DNA of 64,000 bases from NCBI GenBank assembly GCA_045585895.1, contig JAZMZI010000011.1, forward strand, positions 1-64,000, read 5' to 3'. Both the position numbers and the translations under genes were made by a program. The notes below the pieces were generated by a model. It did no database searches and had not been told where the DNA came from. It saw only the letters and a list, made by a program, of their open reading frames with translations. Shown here one piece after another: positions 1 to 7,367 of this stretch. Source of the stretch: SVTX01 sp045585895 (GTDB lineage Bacteria > Bacillota > Clostridia > Oscillospirales > CAG-272). Numbering within the stretch: position 1 is the stretch's first letter; each line of letters starts with the position of its first letter.

Positions 1-380
1 CCGTTGTTTCTTCCGGCACGGTGGTTTCATCACCCTCGGGGTCGGTGTCGTCTCCGCCTTCGGGATCCGTTGTTTCTTCCGGCACGGTGGTTTCATCACT
101 CTCGGGGTCGGTGTCGTCTCCGCCTTCGGGAGCGTCGGTCGGTTCGCTGTTTGCTGTAGCGATGGGGCCACTCTCCTCGGGAGCGTTGGTGTCGCTGCTC
201 TCGGGAGCGTTGGTATCACTCTCAACGGGCACATTGGTTCCGCTGCTTTCGGGAGCGTTGGTGTCGCTGCTCTCGGGAGCATTGGTGTCGCTCTCTGCGG
301 GAGCGTTGGTGTCGCTGCTCTCGGGAGCATTGGTGTCGCTGCTCTCGGGAGTGTTGGACTCGCCGCCCTCGGGAGTGCTT
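1..380. repeat. In-frame tandem repeats (66-nt and 24-nt units) inside the lipoprotein linker
   Basis: Two copies of a 66-nt unit start at 1 and 67. From about 178 to 380 there are roughly nine copies of a 24-nt unit, with most differences conservative. Both periods are multiples of three and the frame stays open on the minus strand, so these are protein-coding repeats, probably changing in copy number by slippage. They are not CRISPR: there are no unique spacers. Confidence 0.85.
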
Positions 381-574
381 GACTGATTGCCCTCAGCGCC
401 CGTGGTAGTTTCGCCGCCTATCGGAGCAGTGGTGCCTTCGGTTGCCTCTCCGATCGTGCTTTCGGAAGAACCCAACGTATCATCACCGTTATCTTCATTT
501 GCGCAACCGCACGTCATGCTCAAAACGAGTGCCATCGTTATAACGATCGAAATAATCAAAAACTTATTTTTCAT
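1..574 (-). CDS. Secreted lipoprotein-like protein with a long SDTNAPE-repeat linker, partial (C-terminus outside window)
   Basis: The reading frame opens with ATG at 574-572 behind an AAGGATG ribosome binding site and stays open to the window edge, so only about 191 residues are visible. Residues 1-24 form a basic, hydrophobic export signal ending in a Cys-Gly-Cys, so Cys24 (or Cys22) may be a lipidation site, although the lipobox is not canonical. The rest is a low-complexity acidic Ser/Thr/Asn/Pro/Glu linker: about nine octapeptide repeats of SDTNAPES type, then a 22-residue repeat rich in DDTDPE and ETTVPEE. Such linkers normally tether an extracellular domain to the membrane; that domain is not visible. 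The same octapeptide linker occurs in the giant lipoprotein at 31546-37812, which suggests a related surface protein. Function is unknown. Confidence 0.8.
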   Translation of the reverse strand, partial: MKNKFLIISIVITMALVLSMTCGCANEDNGDDTLGSSESTIGEATEGTTAPIGGETTTGAEGNQSSTPEGGESNTPESSDTNAPESSDTNAPAESDTNAPESSDTNAPESSGTNVPVESDTNAPESSDTNAPEESGPIATANSEPTDAPEGGDDTDPESDETTVPEETTDPEGGDDTDPEGDETTVPEETT

Positions 575-677
575 AAATTCATCCTTAAGTACACATTTAA
601 ATTTGACAGCCTTTTCCGGCAATTAAAACTTGCCTTCAACAAACTTGACCGCAAAAGGATCGGTAAGCTGCGACCGC

Positions 678-1031
678 TTATTCGGGTATCTCTATTCCCT
701 CTATTTCGGTGTCGCTGAACTCAGCCTCGTCTCTTAGCGGTTGAGTAGTCACGTTCTGCTCCGAACCGTTACTACCGCCTGCATTCTCGTTCGAATTACC
801 GCCGTTGTTTCCGCTTGCGTTAGTGCTTCCTGTAGTGGTATTGCCGTTTGCAAGATTTCCCGGCTCACCTGAACCGTTTGTTCCTTCTGCAATTCCCGCT
901 TCGGTTTCCGAACCGTTGTCTTCGGGAACCAAAGCAACTATACCCGCATACAGGGCAACGCCGATTGCTGACACAATAACGGCAATTACCAAGACTGACG
1001 AGATCACGACGATCAAATTTTTATTCTTCAT
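678..1031 (-). CDS. Small membrane-anchored protein with Gly/Asn-rich tail, unknown function
   Basis: I place the start at ATG 1031-1029, seven bases after GGAGG; an in-frame upstream start at 1100 lies inside the promoter. The 117-residue product has a short basic N-terminus, one hydrophobic segment at about residues 5-30, and a remainder of low-complexity Gly/Asn/Ser/Thr/Glu sequence, probably outside the cell. No lipobox cysteine or catalytic motif is visible. It lies about 100 bp upstream of the partial lipoprotein at 1-574 in the same direction, so the two may be co-transcribed from the promoter at 1071-1100. I recognise no family. Confidence 0.7.
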   Translation of the reverse strand: MKNKNLIVVISSVLVIAVIVSAIGVALYAGIVALVPEDNGSETEAGIAEGTNGSGEPGNLANGNTTTGSTNASGNNGGNSNENAGGSNGSEQNVTTQPLRDEAEFSDTEIEGIEIPE

Positions 1032-1070
1032 ATCATACCTCCGTAAGAATAAAACAACTTCTCTGTAAGT

Positions 1071-1100
1071 ATTATAACATAATAATAATTCTTTTGTCAA
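1071..1100 (-). promoter_or_regulatory. Sigma-A promoter for the 678-1031 gene
   Basis: On the minus strand TTGACA (1100-1095) is followed after 18 nt by TATAAT (1076-1071). The predicted start is about 35 nt upstream of the ATG at 1031. Confidence 0.75.
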
Positions 1101-1195
1101 TACCCAATGTTACATTAAAACATTATATATTCTTGATTATGATGTTATCGGTTGGCAATAATTATACGGAAAACAAGCAAAAACGAGGTGCCGTA

Positions 1196-1855
1196 ATGAG
1201 AGAAAAGAAAAAAAGCAACGCCAAAGAACTTAAAACAAGGCCAATCTTAGACCTTACGAGAACCGTCTCCAGAGACATTTTTACGTCTCCACAAATGCCG
1301 TGGGATGCCATTCCGAATATTTCCGCCTATATTAACAAAAACGGTTGCAGGCTTCCCTACGACGAATACGACGAAATATCCGAAAACGTGTGGGTACACG
1401 TATCTGCCTACCTGTCCCCCAGCGCAAAGATCGAAGCCCCCGCCATAATCTGCGGAGGCGCCAGACTCTGCCACCACACCCACGTTCAAGGCTCGGTGAT
1501 CGGAGCCTTTGCCACCGTAGGTGAGCTTTCAACGGTCAAGGGCAGTATTATGTTTGACCGTTCAAAGCTCTGCGGCCATAACGCTCTCTACTCCTCTATC
1601 CTCGGTTACCAATCGGTAATGGCAGCCGGATCAGTTTGCGCTGATACCCGTCTTGACGGCACCAACGTAACGGTAGAGATGCCCGAAGGAATATACCTGA
1701 CCGACAAAGGCAAGCTTGGAGCGGTCATATGCGACGGAGCAAAAGTAGGCGCTCTGTGCGTTATAAACCCCGGAACCGTCGTAGACTGCTTCTCAACCGT
1801 CTATCCCCTCACGTCGGTGTCGGGGTACGTTTATCCCTATTCTTCCGTAAAATAA
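1196..1855 (+). CDS. Left-handed beta-helix (hexapeptide repeat) protein, nucleotidyl/acyltransferase-like
   Basis: The start chosen is ATG 1196, just after a GAGGTG ribosome binding site; the open frame extends to 1094 but without one. The 219-residue product has a lysine-rich N-terminus and then, from about residue 75, hexapeptide-type repeats (ISENVWVHVSAYLSPSAKIE, APAIICGGARLC, GSVIGAFATVGELS) that form a left-handed parallel beta-helix. This resembles the C-terminal half of GlmU-like sugar nucleotidyltransferases, but no N-terminal nucleotidyltransferase domain is present. It may be an acyltransferase or a helix-only subunit; the substrate is unknown. It stands alone, convergent with the methyltransferase at 1900-3330. 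Confidence 0.75.
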   Translation: MREKKKSNAKELKTRPILDLTRTVSRDIFTSPQMPWDAIPNISAYINKNGCRLPYDEYDEISENVWVHVSAYLSPSAKIEAPAIICGGARLCHHTHVQGSVIGAFATVGELSTVKGSIMFDRSKLCGHNALYSSILGYQSVMAAGSVCADTRLDGTNVTVEMPEGIYLTDKGKLGAVICDGAKVGALCVINPGTVVDCFSTVYPLTSVSGYVYPYSSVK

Positions 1856-1899
1856 AACAAAAGGAGAAGCTAAATGGTGCGCTTCTCCTTCTTCTTTTT

Positions 1900-3330
1900 T
1901 CACTGCTGATTTCTTAACCCCTTGGGATAATGATTCTTGCAGACGCCTCCGCTTATCTTCCCACCGCCCACGGGGCAACCGTTTATCAATACCGCCGTGA
2001 AACCGTCGGCTTTGCCGCTGTATTCAAGCTTATCGGCAACCGTTATCTCGTTTCCTTTGAGATAAGCCTCGGTTTCTCCGCACTTCTCGGTTAGATTAAC
2101 GCGGCGCAAAAAATCTTTACCGAACGCCGAAAAAAGCTGATGATGCGGAGCGAATCTCTTACCGACGATCTCACCGACGCAGACTCCCGCCGCGAACACA
2201 CCGTAGGGAGGCAGATCTATATCGGGTTTCAGATATACTCTGCCGTTAAGAGCGGTAAGCGTATATTTTACTCCGTTTTCAAATCCCGATCTCAAATTTT
2301 CATTCAAAAAGCTTTCCGCTGCCGAAATAAGCTCCGAGTCCTCACGGGAAACCTTTGTTTGAGGCGATTTTTTCTTCTTGTCTTTTTTTGTCGTGCCGGA
2401 CTCGTTGGTGCAAGGATCGCATCCCGATCTTTTGAGCACCGCCACGAATTGACCCTCCCCTTTAGAAACGTGGGGATAAAACCTACGGGTCTTTTTCATA
2501 TCGTACGGACAGCCATCCAAAAGGATGCCGTCGGCAGTTTCCGCCTTAAGTCCGTCCTCTGCGTCAACAAGCTCAAAGTCTTTAAATTCGTCAAGGAACC
2601 ACGCCACGTTCATTTCATTCTCCTCGAGAGAGAAGGTGCAGGTCGAATATATGAGCAATCCTCCACCTTTCACGCATTTTGCCACGTTTGAGAGAATTTC
2701 TCTTTGCCTATTGGCGCACATTTTTACATTTTCAAGGCTCCATTCCTCCACCGCAAGCTCATTCTTCCTGAACATCCCTTCGCCGGAGCAAGGAGCGTCA
2801 CACAGTACGACGTCAAACTTTTCGGGATAGGTCTCCGCGAGTATTTTTGTGTCAAGATTAACCACGACGGTGTTTTTGCACCCCATTCTCTCCACGTTAC
2901 TCTGCAATATTCTGCATCGCTTCGCCTCGTACTCGTTTGCAACTATAACGCCTTTTTCACCCGCAAAAGCCGCAAGCTGCGTAGTTTTTCCACCCGGTGC
3001 GGAGCAGGAATCAAGTATTTTTGCTCCTTGTGGAATTTTTATCGCGTGGACGGTCGCCATTGCCGAAGGATCCTGCACGTATATCATTCCCGCGTGATGG
3101 CACGGGAGCACTCCGGGGCGCTCTTCCTCGGTATAATACGCTCCTTCGGGGAATCTTGCGCGTGACCTTTGAATAGAAGGATCTTTTTTTTCAAAATCCT
3201 CCACTGAAAGCTTAATATTGTTGATTCTGAAGCTTTTAACCGCCACCCCGTTCTCAATTTCAGAGAAAAGAGCCACACTTTCATCCCCGAGAAGCTTCGT
3301 CATTCTGTCTTTAAACTCTTTTGGCAGCAT
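1900..3330 (-). CDS. rsmF: RsmF/NOL1-NOP2-Sun family rRNA cytosine-C5 methyltransferase
   Basis: A 476-residue S-adenosylmethionine-dependent RNA m5C methyltransferase. After an N-terminal PUA-like region comes the Rossmann core with the SAM motif ILDSCSAPGGKT, then DAPCSGEGMF and STCTFSLEENE; the two motif cysteines (PC and TC) are the catalytic pair of the Nol1/Nop2/Sun family. The C-terminal third matches the RsmF-type RNA-binding extension. The start is ATG 3330 rather than the in-frame TTG at 3333: GGAGG lies seven bases upstream and the ATG shares one base with the stop of the phosphatase gene (TGATG), indicating translational coupling. The exact rRNA position modified cannot be read from sequence. 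Symbol by family resemblance. Confidence 0.9.
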   Translation of the reverse strand: MLPKEFKDRMTKLLGDESVALFSEIENGVAVKSFRINNIKLSVEDFEKKDPSIQRSRARFPEGAYYTEEERPGVLPCHHAGMIYVQDPSAMATVHAIKIPQGAKILDSCSAPGGKTTQLAAFAGEKGVIVANEYEAKRCRILQSNVERMGCKNTVVVNLDTKILAETYPEKFDVVLCDAPCSGEGMFRKNELAVEEWSLENVKMCANRQREILSNVAKCVKGGGLLIYSTCTFSLEENEMNVAWFLDEFKDFELVDAEDGLKAETADGILLDGCPYDMKKTRRFYPHVSKGEGQFVAVLKRSGCDPCTNESGTTKKDKKKKSPQTKVSREDSELISAAESFLNENLRSGFENGVKYTLTALNGRVYLKPDIDLPPYGVFAAGVCVGEIVGKRFAPHHQLFSAFGKDFLRRVNLTEKCGETEAYLKGNEITVADKLEYSGKADGFTAVLINGCPVGGGKISGGVCKNHYPKGLRNQQ

Positions 3331-4004
3331 CAAAGCACCTCCGATCCCAAAACGTTAAAAATTTCAAATTCCAATTCCGCCGCATTTGAGGCAAATATCT
3401 CCGCTCCGTATTTTTCAAGCAGATCGCGGTCTCGAAATCCCCATGAAACGCATATACAAGGGGTATCTGCATTTTTTGCCGTCATAACGTCGACCTCGGA
3501 ATCGCCCACGAAGACCGCCCTATTACATCCGAGCCTTTCCATAGCAAGCATTACGGGTTCGGCATCGGGCTTTTTTTTGACGTCCTCTCTGTTCCCGAGG
3601 ATGAAATCTATTAGTTCTCCGAAATACTCGCGGCACAAAATATTCGTTGCGCGGTCGGGCTTATTTGAAACTACCGCAGTCTTAATACCGCATCTCTTCA
3701 ATTTTTCAAGCAATTCAAGTATGCCGTCATAGGGCTTAGTCTCGATTTGCGAGTGAGCGTCATAGTATGACTTATACTCTTCAAGATAGGCTTCCAATTC
3801 TTCGGTGCTGACGTCATTCGGCAAAGAAAGTCTTATAAGCTCTCTCGCTCCGTTTCCGAGAAACGCTCTCACGTCTAAAGCACTTATTTCGGGAAACCGA
3901 TATTTTTTCAAAATATAGTTAACCGCGTTTGTCAGATCCGCAAGCGTATCGAGCAGAGTTCCGTCGAGATCGAATATTACCGCCGTTTTTTTTAAGCTTT
4001 CCAT
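3330..4004 (-). CDS. gph: HAD-family phosphatase, phosphoglycolate phosphatase type
   Basis: A 224-residue cytoplasmic HAD hydrolase. Motif I is IFDLDGTLLDT near the N-terminus (nucleophile and acid/base Asp), motif II is VVSNKPD, and motif IV is FVGDSEVDVMTAKNA. The helical cap lies between motifs I and II. Length and motif spelling fit Gph/PpaX-type phosphatases that remove phosphate from phosphoglycolate or small phosphoesters; true substrate specificity is uncertain. GAGGTGG precedes the ATG. It is the first gene of a two-gene operon with the rRNA methyltransferase, driven by the promoter at 4042-4070. Confidence 0.85.
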   Translation of the reverse strand: MESLKKTAVIFDLDGTLLDTLADLTNAVNYILKKYRFPEISALDVRAFLGNGARELIRLSLPNDVSTEELEAYLEEYKSYYDAHSQIETKPYDGILELLEKLKRCGIKTAVVSNKPDRATNILCREYFGELIDFILGNREDVKKKPDAEPVMLAMERLGCNRAVFVGDSEVDVMTAKNADTPCICVSWGFRDRDLLEKYGAEIFASNAAELEFEIFNVLGSEVL

Positions 4005-4041
4005 TTAAGCCACCTCAAAATCAATCTGTAAAACTTCTTAT

Positions 4042-4070
4042 ATTTTATACCAAATCGATATTTTTGTCAA
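4042..4070 (-). promoter_or_regulatory. Promoter for gph-rsmF
   Basis: TTGACA (4070-4065) is separated by 17 nt from TAAAAT (4047-4042) on the minus strand, 38 nt before the gph start. Confidence 0.65.
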
Positions 4071-4149
4071 TCGGTATAAACAAAAAACGCGAAATAATGC
4101 TTACTCGCTTAATTCGACCCGATTCCGCACCCGTCGCCATCTCCCACAA

Positions 4150-4168
4150 TATAATGATAATGGGGATT
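4150..4168 (+). promoter_or_regulatory. Candidate Fur box over the -10 element of feoAB
   Basis: TATAAT at 4150-4155 is a good -10 element; no clear -35 is seen. The same bases begin a 19-bp stretch matching the classical Fur box GATAATGATAATCATTATC at 13 of 19 positions by hand alignment, with 11 of 12 in the left part. Overlap with the -10 would suit iron-dependent repression of ferrous iron uptake. Confidence 0.45.
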
Positions 4169-4195
4169 TCCCAATTATTTTTTTGGAGATACGAT

Positions 4196-4453
4196 ATGAC
4201 CGAAACATACACACTTTGCGACCTTCACTCGGGCGAATGCGCCGCTGTGATCGAAATATTACCAACGTGCCCCATAAAGCGCCGACTGTACGACGTCGGA
4301 CTTATCGGAGGCACTCCCGTAAAATGCCTGTATCAAAGCGCAGGCAAAGATATGAAAGCTTATCTGATAAGGGGAGCAGTCATAGCAATCAGAAACCGCG
4401 ACTGCGCTCAGGTTTTAATATCAAAGGAGGCACACTCCGATGAAGAAACGTAA
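4196..4453 (+). CDS. feoA: FeoA ferrous iron transport accessory protein
   Basis: An 85-residue SH3-like cytosolic protein that supports FeoB-dependent Fe2+ uptake. The start is ATG 4196 after TTGGAGAT; the upstream frame extension overlaps the iron-box/promoter region and lacks a binding site. The sequence has the FeoA pattern: Leu-rich start, then PIKRRLYDVGLIGGTPVKCLYQSA, then a central strand with GAVIAIRNRDCAQVLI. The 3' end overlaps feoB by 14 nt, so the two are translated from one mRNA. No feoC is seen downstream. Confidence 0.9.
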   Translation: MTETYTLCDLHSGECAAVIEILPTCPIKRRLYDVGLIGGTPVKCLYQSAGKDMKAYLIRGAVIAIRNRDCAQVLISKEAHSDEET

Positions 4454-6332
4454 ATCCGCCTCAAAAATACAGGCCTTTCCTCATCGCGGAAACTCCCAAG
4501 GCAAAAAAACCACCATAGCCGTAGCGGGAAACCCAAACGTTGGAAAGAGTACGCTTTTTAACGCGTTGACGGGAATGCACCAACACACGGGAAACTGGAC
4601 TGGAAAAACGGTAGGATCCGCGGAGGGATACTGCTACATTGACGGGCGTGAGTTCAGATTGATCGACGTTCCCGGCACGTATTCTCTTTCTACTCACTCT
4701 CCCGAAGAGGAGATTGCAAAAGAGGTCCTTGTTTCCGATGACGTTGACGCGATATTAGTGGTGTGCGACGCCACAAGTCTTGAAAGAAGCCTTATCCTCG
4801 CAATGCAGATACGCGACCTTGGAAAACCTACGATAATATGCATAAATCTCCTTGATGAAGCACGCAGAAAGGGCATAACCGTAAACCTCTCGGTCTTGGA
4901 GGAAAGACTCGGCATACCGGTGGTAGGAGCAATAGCCAGAAAAAGACACGGTCTTGACGATCTCAAGCAAATTCTATTGAAGTTGACAAGCAAAAACAAA
5001 TCGTTCGCTGTCGAAAAGTGTGAAAAGCCTGCGGAAGAATACGTGGTTTCGGCAGAGCGTCTTTGCCAAGGCACATATTTTGTTGATCGAGAAAAAAGCG
5101 ACCGCCGCGACAGACTTCTCGACCGCCTTTTCACGGGCAAAAAAACGGCATACCCTATAATGTTGTTTTTTCTTCTTTTTATATTCTGGCTTACTATCGT
5201 GGGAGCTAACTATCCGTCGGAAATACTTTCAAAGCTTTTGCTGGGTCTCGGCAAGGTTTTAAGCGGGTTTTTATCAGACGCAGGCTGTCCCGAGTTTGTT
5301 CGAGGGTTATTTATCGACGGAGCGTATTGCACTCTTGCACGGATAGTTTCGGTAATGCTGCCTCCCATGGCTATATTCTTCCCCCTTTTTACTCTTCTCG
5401 AGGATTTCGGATATCTTCCGAGAGTGGCTTTCAACCTCGATAAACCGTTCTGTAAGTGCAAAAGCTGCGGCAAACAGGCTTTGACTATGTGCATGGGATT
5501 CGGTTGTAATGCGGCAGGTGTGGTGGGATGCAGAATAATCGACTCTCCGCGCGAAAGAATGATCGCAATACTGACCAACAGTTTAGTGCCATGCAACGGA
5601 AGATTTCCCTTACTTATAACGCTTTTGACCGTTTTTTTCATTGGCAGCGGCGGTGGGCTCGGCGCGTCTCTTGCCTCTGCCGTAATGCTCACCGCGCTTA
5701 TTGTTCTCAGCGTGGCGGCTACTCTGTTGATCTCAAAAATCTTATCGTCCACTTTTCTAAAAGGAAGTCCGTCGGCTTTTACACTGGAGCTTCCGCCATA
5801 CCGTCCGCCGCAATTCGGTAAGGTCATAATACGCTCGGTCTTTGACCGAACCCTGTTCGTACTGGGCAGAGCCGTAGTCACCGCAATTCCCGCGGGTATA
5901 ATATTATGGCTTATGGCAAACCTAAAGATTGGCGACGAAACTCTTTTGAGTACGGCAGCCTCTGCCCTCGATCCGATTGCCCGAATAATAGGTTTGGACG
6001 GAGTTATCCTCATCTCCTTTATACTGGCGCTTCCCGCCAACGAAATAGTGATTCCGATAATAATCATGGCTTACGCAGGTAACGGTACGGCAGGCGGCGA
6101 AGCAAGCATCTTTGAACTGAAAGAGCTTCTTACTTCCAATGGCTGGACTGCAACCACGGCTCTTTGCACAATGCTTTTTTCACTTTTTCATTGGCCCTGC
6201 GCCACCACCCTTCTAACCATAAAAAAAGAAACGGGAAGCTTAAAATGGGCGCTTGCAGCCGCCGCTATCCCCACCCTGTTGGGCATCGCACTCTGCGCGG
6301 CAGTCAATATTTTGTGTCGGATAATATGCTAA
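4440..6332 (+). CDS. feoB: FeoB ferrous iron transporter (GTPase plus membrane domain)
   Basis: A 630-residue inner-membrane Fe2+ transporter. The N-terminal G domain has G1 GNPNVGKS (about residues 30-37), G3 DVPGTYSL and G4 NLLD. It is followed by a helical guanine-dissociation-like region, then from about residue 240 a polytopic membrane domain with two FeoB gate repeats and the conserved CxxNGxFP-like segment PCNGRFPLLITL. AGGAGG precedes the ATG, and the gene overlaps feoA. It is shorter than the 770-residue E. coli protein and lacks a long C-terminal cytoplasmic tail, as is common in Clostridia. Probably Fur-regulated through the site at 4150-4168. Confidence 0.95.
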   Translation: MKKRKSASKIQAFPHRGNSQGKKTTIAVAGNPNVGKSTLFNALTGMHQHTGNWTGKTVGSAEGYCYIDGREFRLIDVPGTYSLSTHSPEEEIAKEVLVSDDVDAILVVCDATSLERSLILAMQIRDLGKPTIICINLLDEARRKGITVNLSVLEERLGIPVVGAIARKRHGLDDLKQILLKLTSKNKSFAVEKCEKPAEEYVVSAERLCQGTYFVDREKSDRRDRLLDRLFTGKKTAYPIMLFFLLFIFWLTIVGANYPSEILSKLLLGLGKVLSGFLSDAGCPEFVRGLFIDGAYCTLARIVSVMLPPMAIFFPLFTLLEDFGYLPRVAFNLDKPFCKCKSCGKQALTMCMGFGCNAAGVVGCRIIDSPRERMIAILTNSLVPCNGRFPLLITLLTVFFIGSGGGLGASLASAVMLTALIVLSVAATLLISKILSSTFLKGSPSAFTLELPPYRPPQFGKVIIRSVFDRTLFVLGRAVVTAIPAGIILWLMANLKIGDETLLSTAASALDPIARIIGLDGVILISFILALPANEIVIPIIIMAYAGNGTAGGEASIFELKELLTSNGWTATTALCTMLFSLFHWPCATTLLTIKKETGSLKWALAAAAIPTLLGIALCAAVNILCRIIC

Positions 6333-6752
6333 TTTGAAGTTTAACGTGGACGCGCGGGGACGCGGGATGGACGCGTTTGGGGAACTTTTGCAAAAGTTCC
6401 CCAAGCCCCTCAAAATCTTCCCGAAAAATGAAACAAATAACCCCTTTAGTTAAGTATAAATTTGTTTGAATTTAATCTAAATTTATCTTCTATCGTGTTG
6501 CAAGTATTACTTAAACCGTTTATTTGTAAAGAATTTGCAATACACTCGAAACACGATAGAAGATGAGCTTCGCCTCAAATCCCCACCGTTTTCTATTGCA
6601 AAACGTAGTTTTCATTCTCTTTTTTCTTGAAGGTTTTTGCCAAGCTTTTTGCCTAAAAAGCTTGCCGCCGGAGGCACCGCATCCCCGACGCCCCCGCGCA
6701 TCCCCGACGAATCAGAGTTTTAAAAATTCTCACAAAAAACGGAACGACAGGA
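6333..6752. repeat. Gene-free spacer with paired hairpins and inverted repeats
   Basis: The 420-bp stretch has no convincing gene. It holds (i) a perfect 24-bp palindrome at 6379-6402 (half-site GGGGAACTTTTG) without a T-run; (ii) a 15-bp perfect inverted repeat, ATCTTCTATCGTGTT at 6485-6499 and its complement at 6550-6564, enclosing 50 bp; (iii) a second hairpin at 6641-6664 with CAAGCTTTTT arms; and (iv) GC-rich flanks near 6345-6375 and 6675-6712 that resemble each other in opposite orientation. The nested symmetry looks like a small non-autonomous repeat element rather than random spacer. Confidence 0.55.
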
Positions 6753-6776
6753 TCAGCTCCTCGTTCCGTTTTTATC
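6736..6776 (-). terminator. Terminator of the NUDIX gene
   Basis: AAAACGGAACGA and its complement form a hairpin whose 5' arm overlaps the last codons of the NUDIX gene; on the minus strand it is followed by TTTTTT. Confidence 0.75.
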
Positions 6777-7190
6777 ATTTATATACTGAACCGCCATATT
6801 AAGCACGCGTCTGTCGTTTTCGTGAGCGAGAAGCGACTCGGCATCCTCAAGCGGGATCCAATCCACCTCCGCGATCTCTCCCGGACGCGGCTTTATTTCG
6901 GTCTGTCTCGTAAAGGCAAGAAAATAAACGACTTCTTTCTTCACTCCAACCTTCGGTCTGTAATAAACCGGCTGACGGAATTTCTCGTTTATATGTATCC
7001 TTACCGACGTTTCTTCCATCACCTCACGTTCAGCGGTCTTGATCTCGGTCTCTCCCGCCTCAACGTGTCCCTTGGGGAATGAATGGTGCCCGTTCAAAGA
7101 GTGCTTTATCATAAGCACGTATCTGTGTAGCTCTCCGTCACGTCTTTCGTTACGAAAAACAATCGCTCCGCAGGATTTTTCAAAAGTCAT
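6753..7190 (-). CDS. NUDIX hydrolase (diadenosine polyphosphate hydrolase-like)
   Basis: A 145-residue cytoplasmic hydrolase with a complete Nudix box beginning GHVEAGETEIKTAEREV and ending MEET, which supplies the metal-binding glutamates that cleave nucleoside-diphosphate-X compounds. The N-terminus (SCGAIVFRN, then SFPKGHVE) resembles bacterial Ap4A hydrolase/MutT members; the substrate is inferred only. GAGGAGGTGAGAAG sits directly before the ATG. It lies in the position after infB where rbfA is often found, separated by the foldable element at 7231-7329, so it could be read through from the nusA operon. Confidence 0.85.
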   Translation of the reverse strand: MTFEKSCGAIVFRNERRDGELHRYVLMIKHSLNGHHSFPKGHVEAGETEIKTAEREVMEETSVRIHINEKFRQPVYYRPKVGVKKEVVYFLAFTRQTEIKPRPGEIAEVDWIPLEDAESLLAHENDRRVLNMAVQYINDKNGTRS

Positions 7191-7230
7191 CTTCTCACCT
7201 CCTCATATCTTATCAATTCCGAAAAAATGC

Positions 7231-7329
7231 AAATGCAGGGCGTTTAATACCGATCCCGAGAAAAAACGTTTATCGTTTTCATCGGGGATCGGCATAAGAT
7301 CCCATCGTGGATCTTGGCGCCCTGCATTT
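7231..7329 (-). ncRNA. Candidate structured RNA: three-way junction in the infB-NUDIX spacer
   Basis: A perfect 12-bp closing stem (7231-7242 with 7318-7329, AAATGCAGGGCG) encloses two further hairpins: P2, an 8-bp stem at 7250-7257/7285-7292 (CCGATCCC/GGGATCGG) with more pairing inside, and P3, 7 bp at 7296-7302/7309-7315. Junction strands are 7, 3 and 2 nt. The minus strand is favoured because infB and the NUDIX gene both read that way; on it the closing stem is soon followed by TTTTTT. It may be an elaborate terminator or a 5' regulatory element for the NUDIX gene. It matches no riboswitch I can name. Confidence 0.55.
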
Positions 7330-7367
7330 ATAAATTATTCAAGCGGGGATTTTGCAAAATGCCCTTA

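Noticed and set aside
178..380. Possible CRISPR array from regularly spaced 24-nt repeats
   Set aside because: Units are contiguous with no unique spacers and are in frame with a protein linker; no cas genes occur.
3929..4195. N-terminal extension of FeoA
   Set aside because: The frame extends upstream but passes through the promoter/Fur-like region; standard FeoA length is obtained from ATG 4196, which has a ribosome binding site.
6563..6802. 79-codon frame in the feoB-NUDIX spacer
   Set aside because: It covers the inverted repeat, hairpin and terminator and has no binding site or family resemblance.
7231..7329. Known purine, TPP or fluoride riboswitch
   Set aside because: The three-way-junction shape recalls purine riboswitches, but the conserved junction bases, TPP CUGAGA and fluoride motifs are missing.
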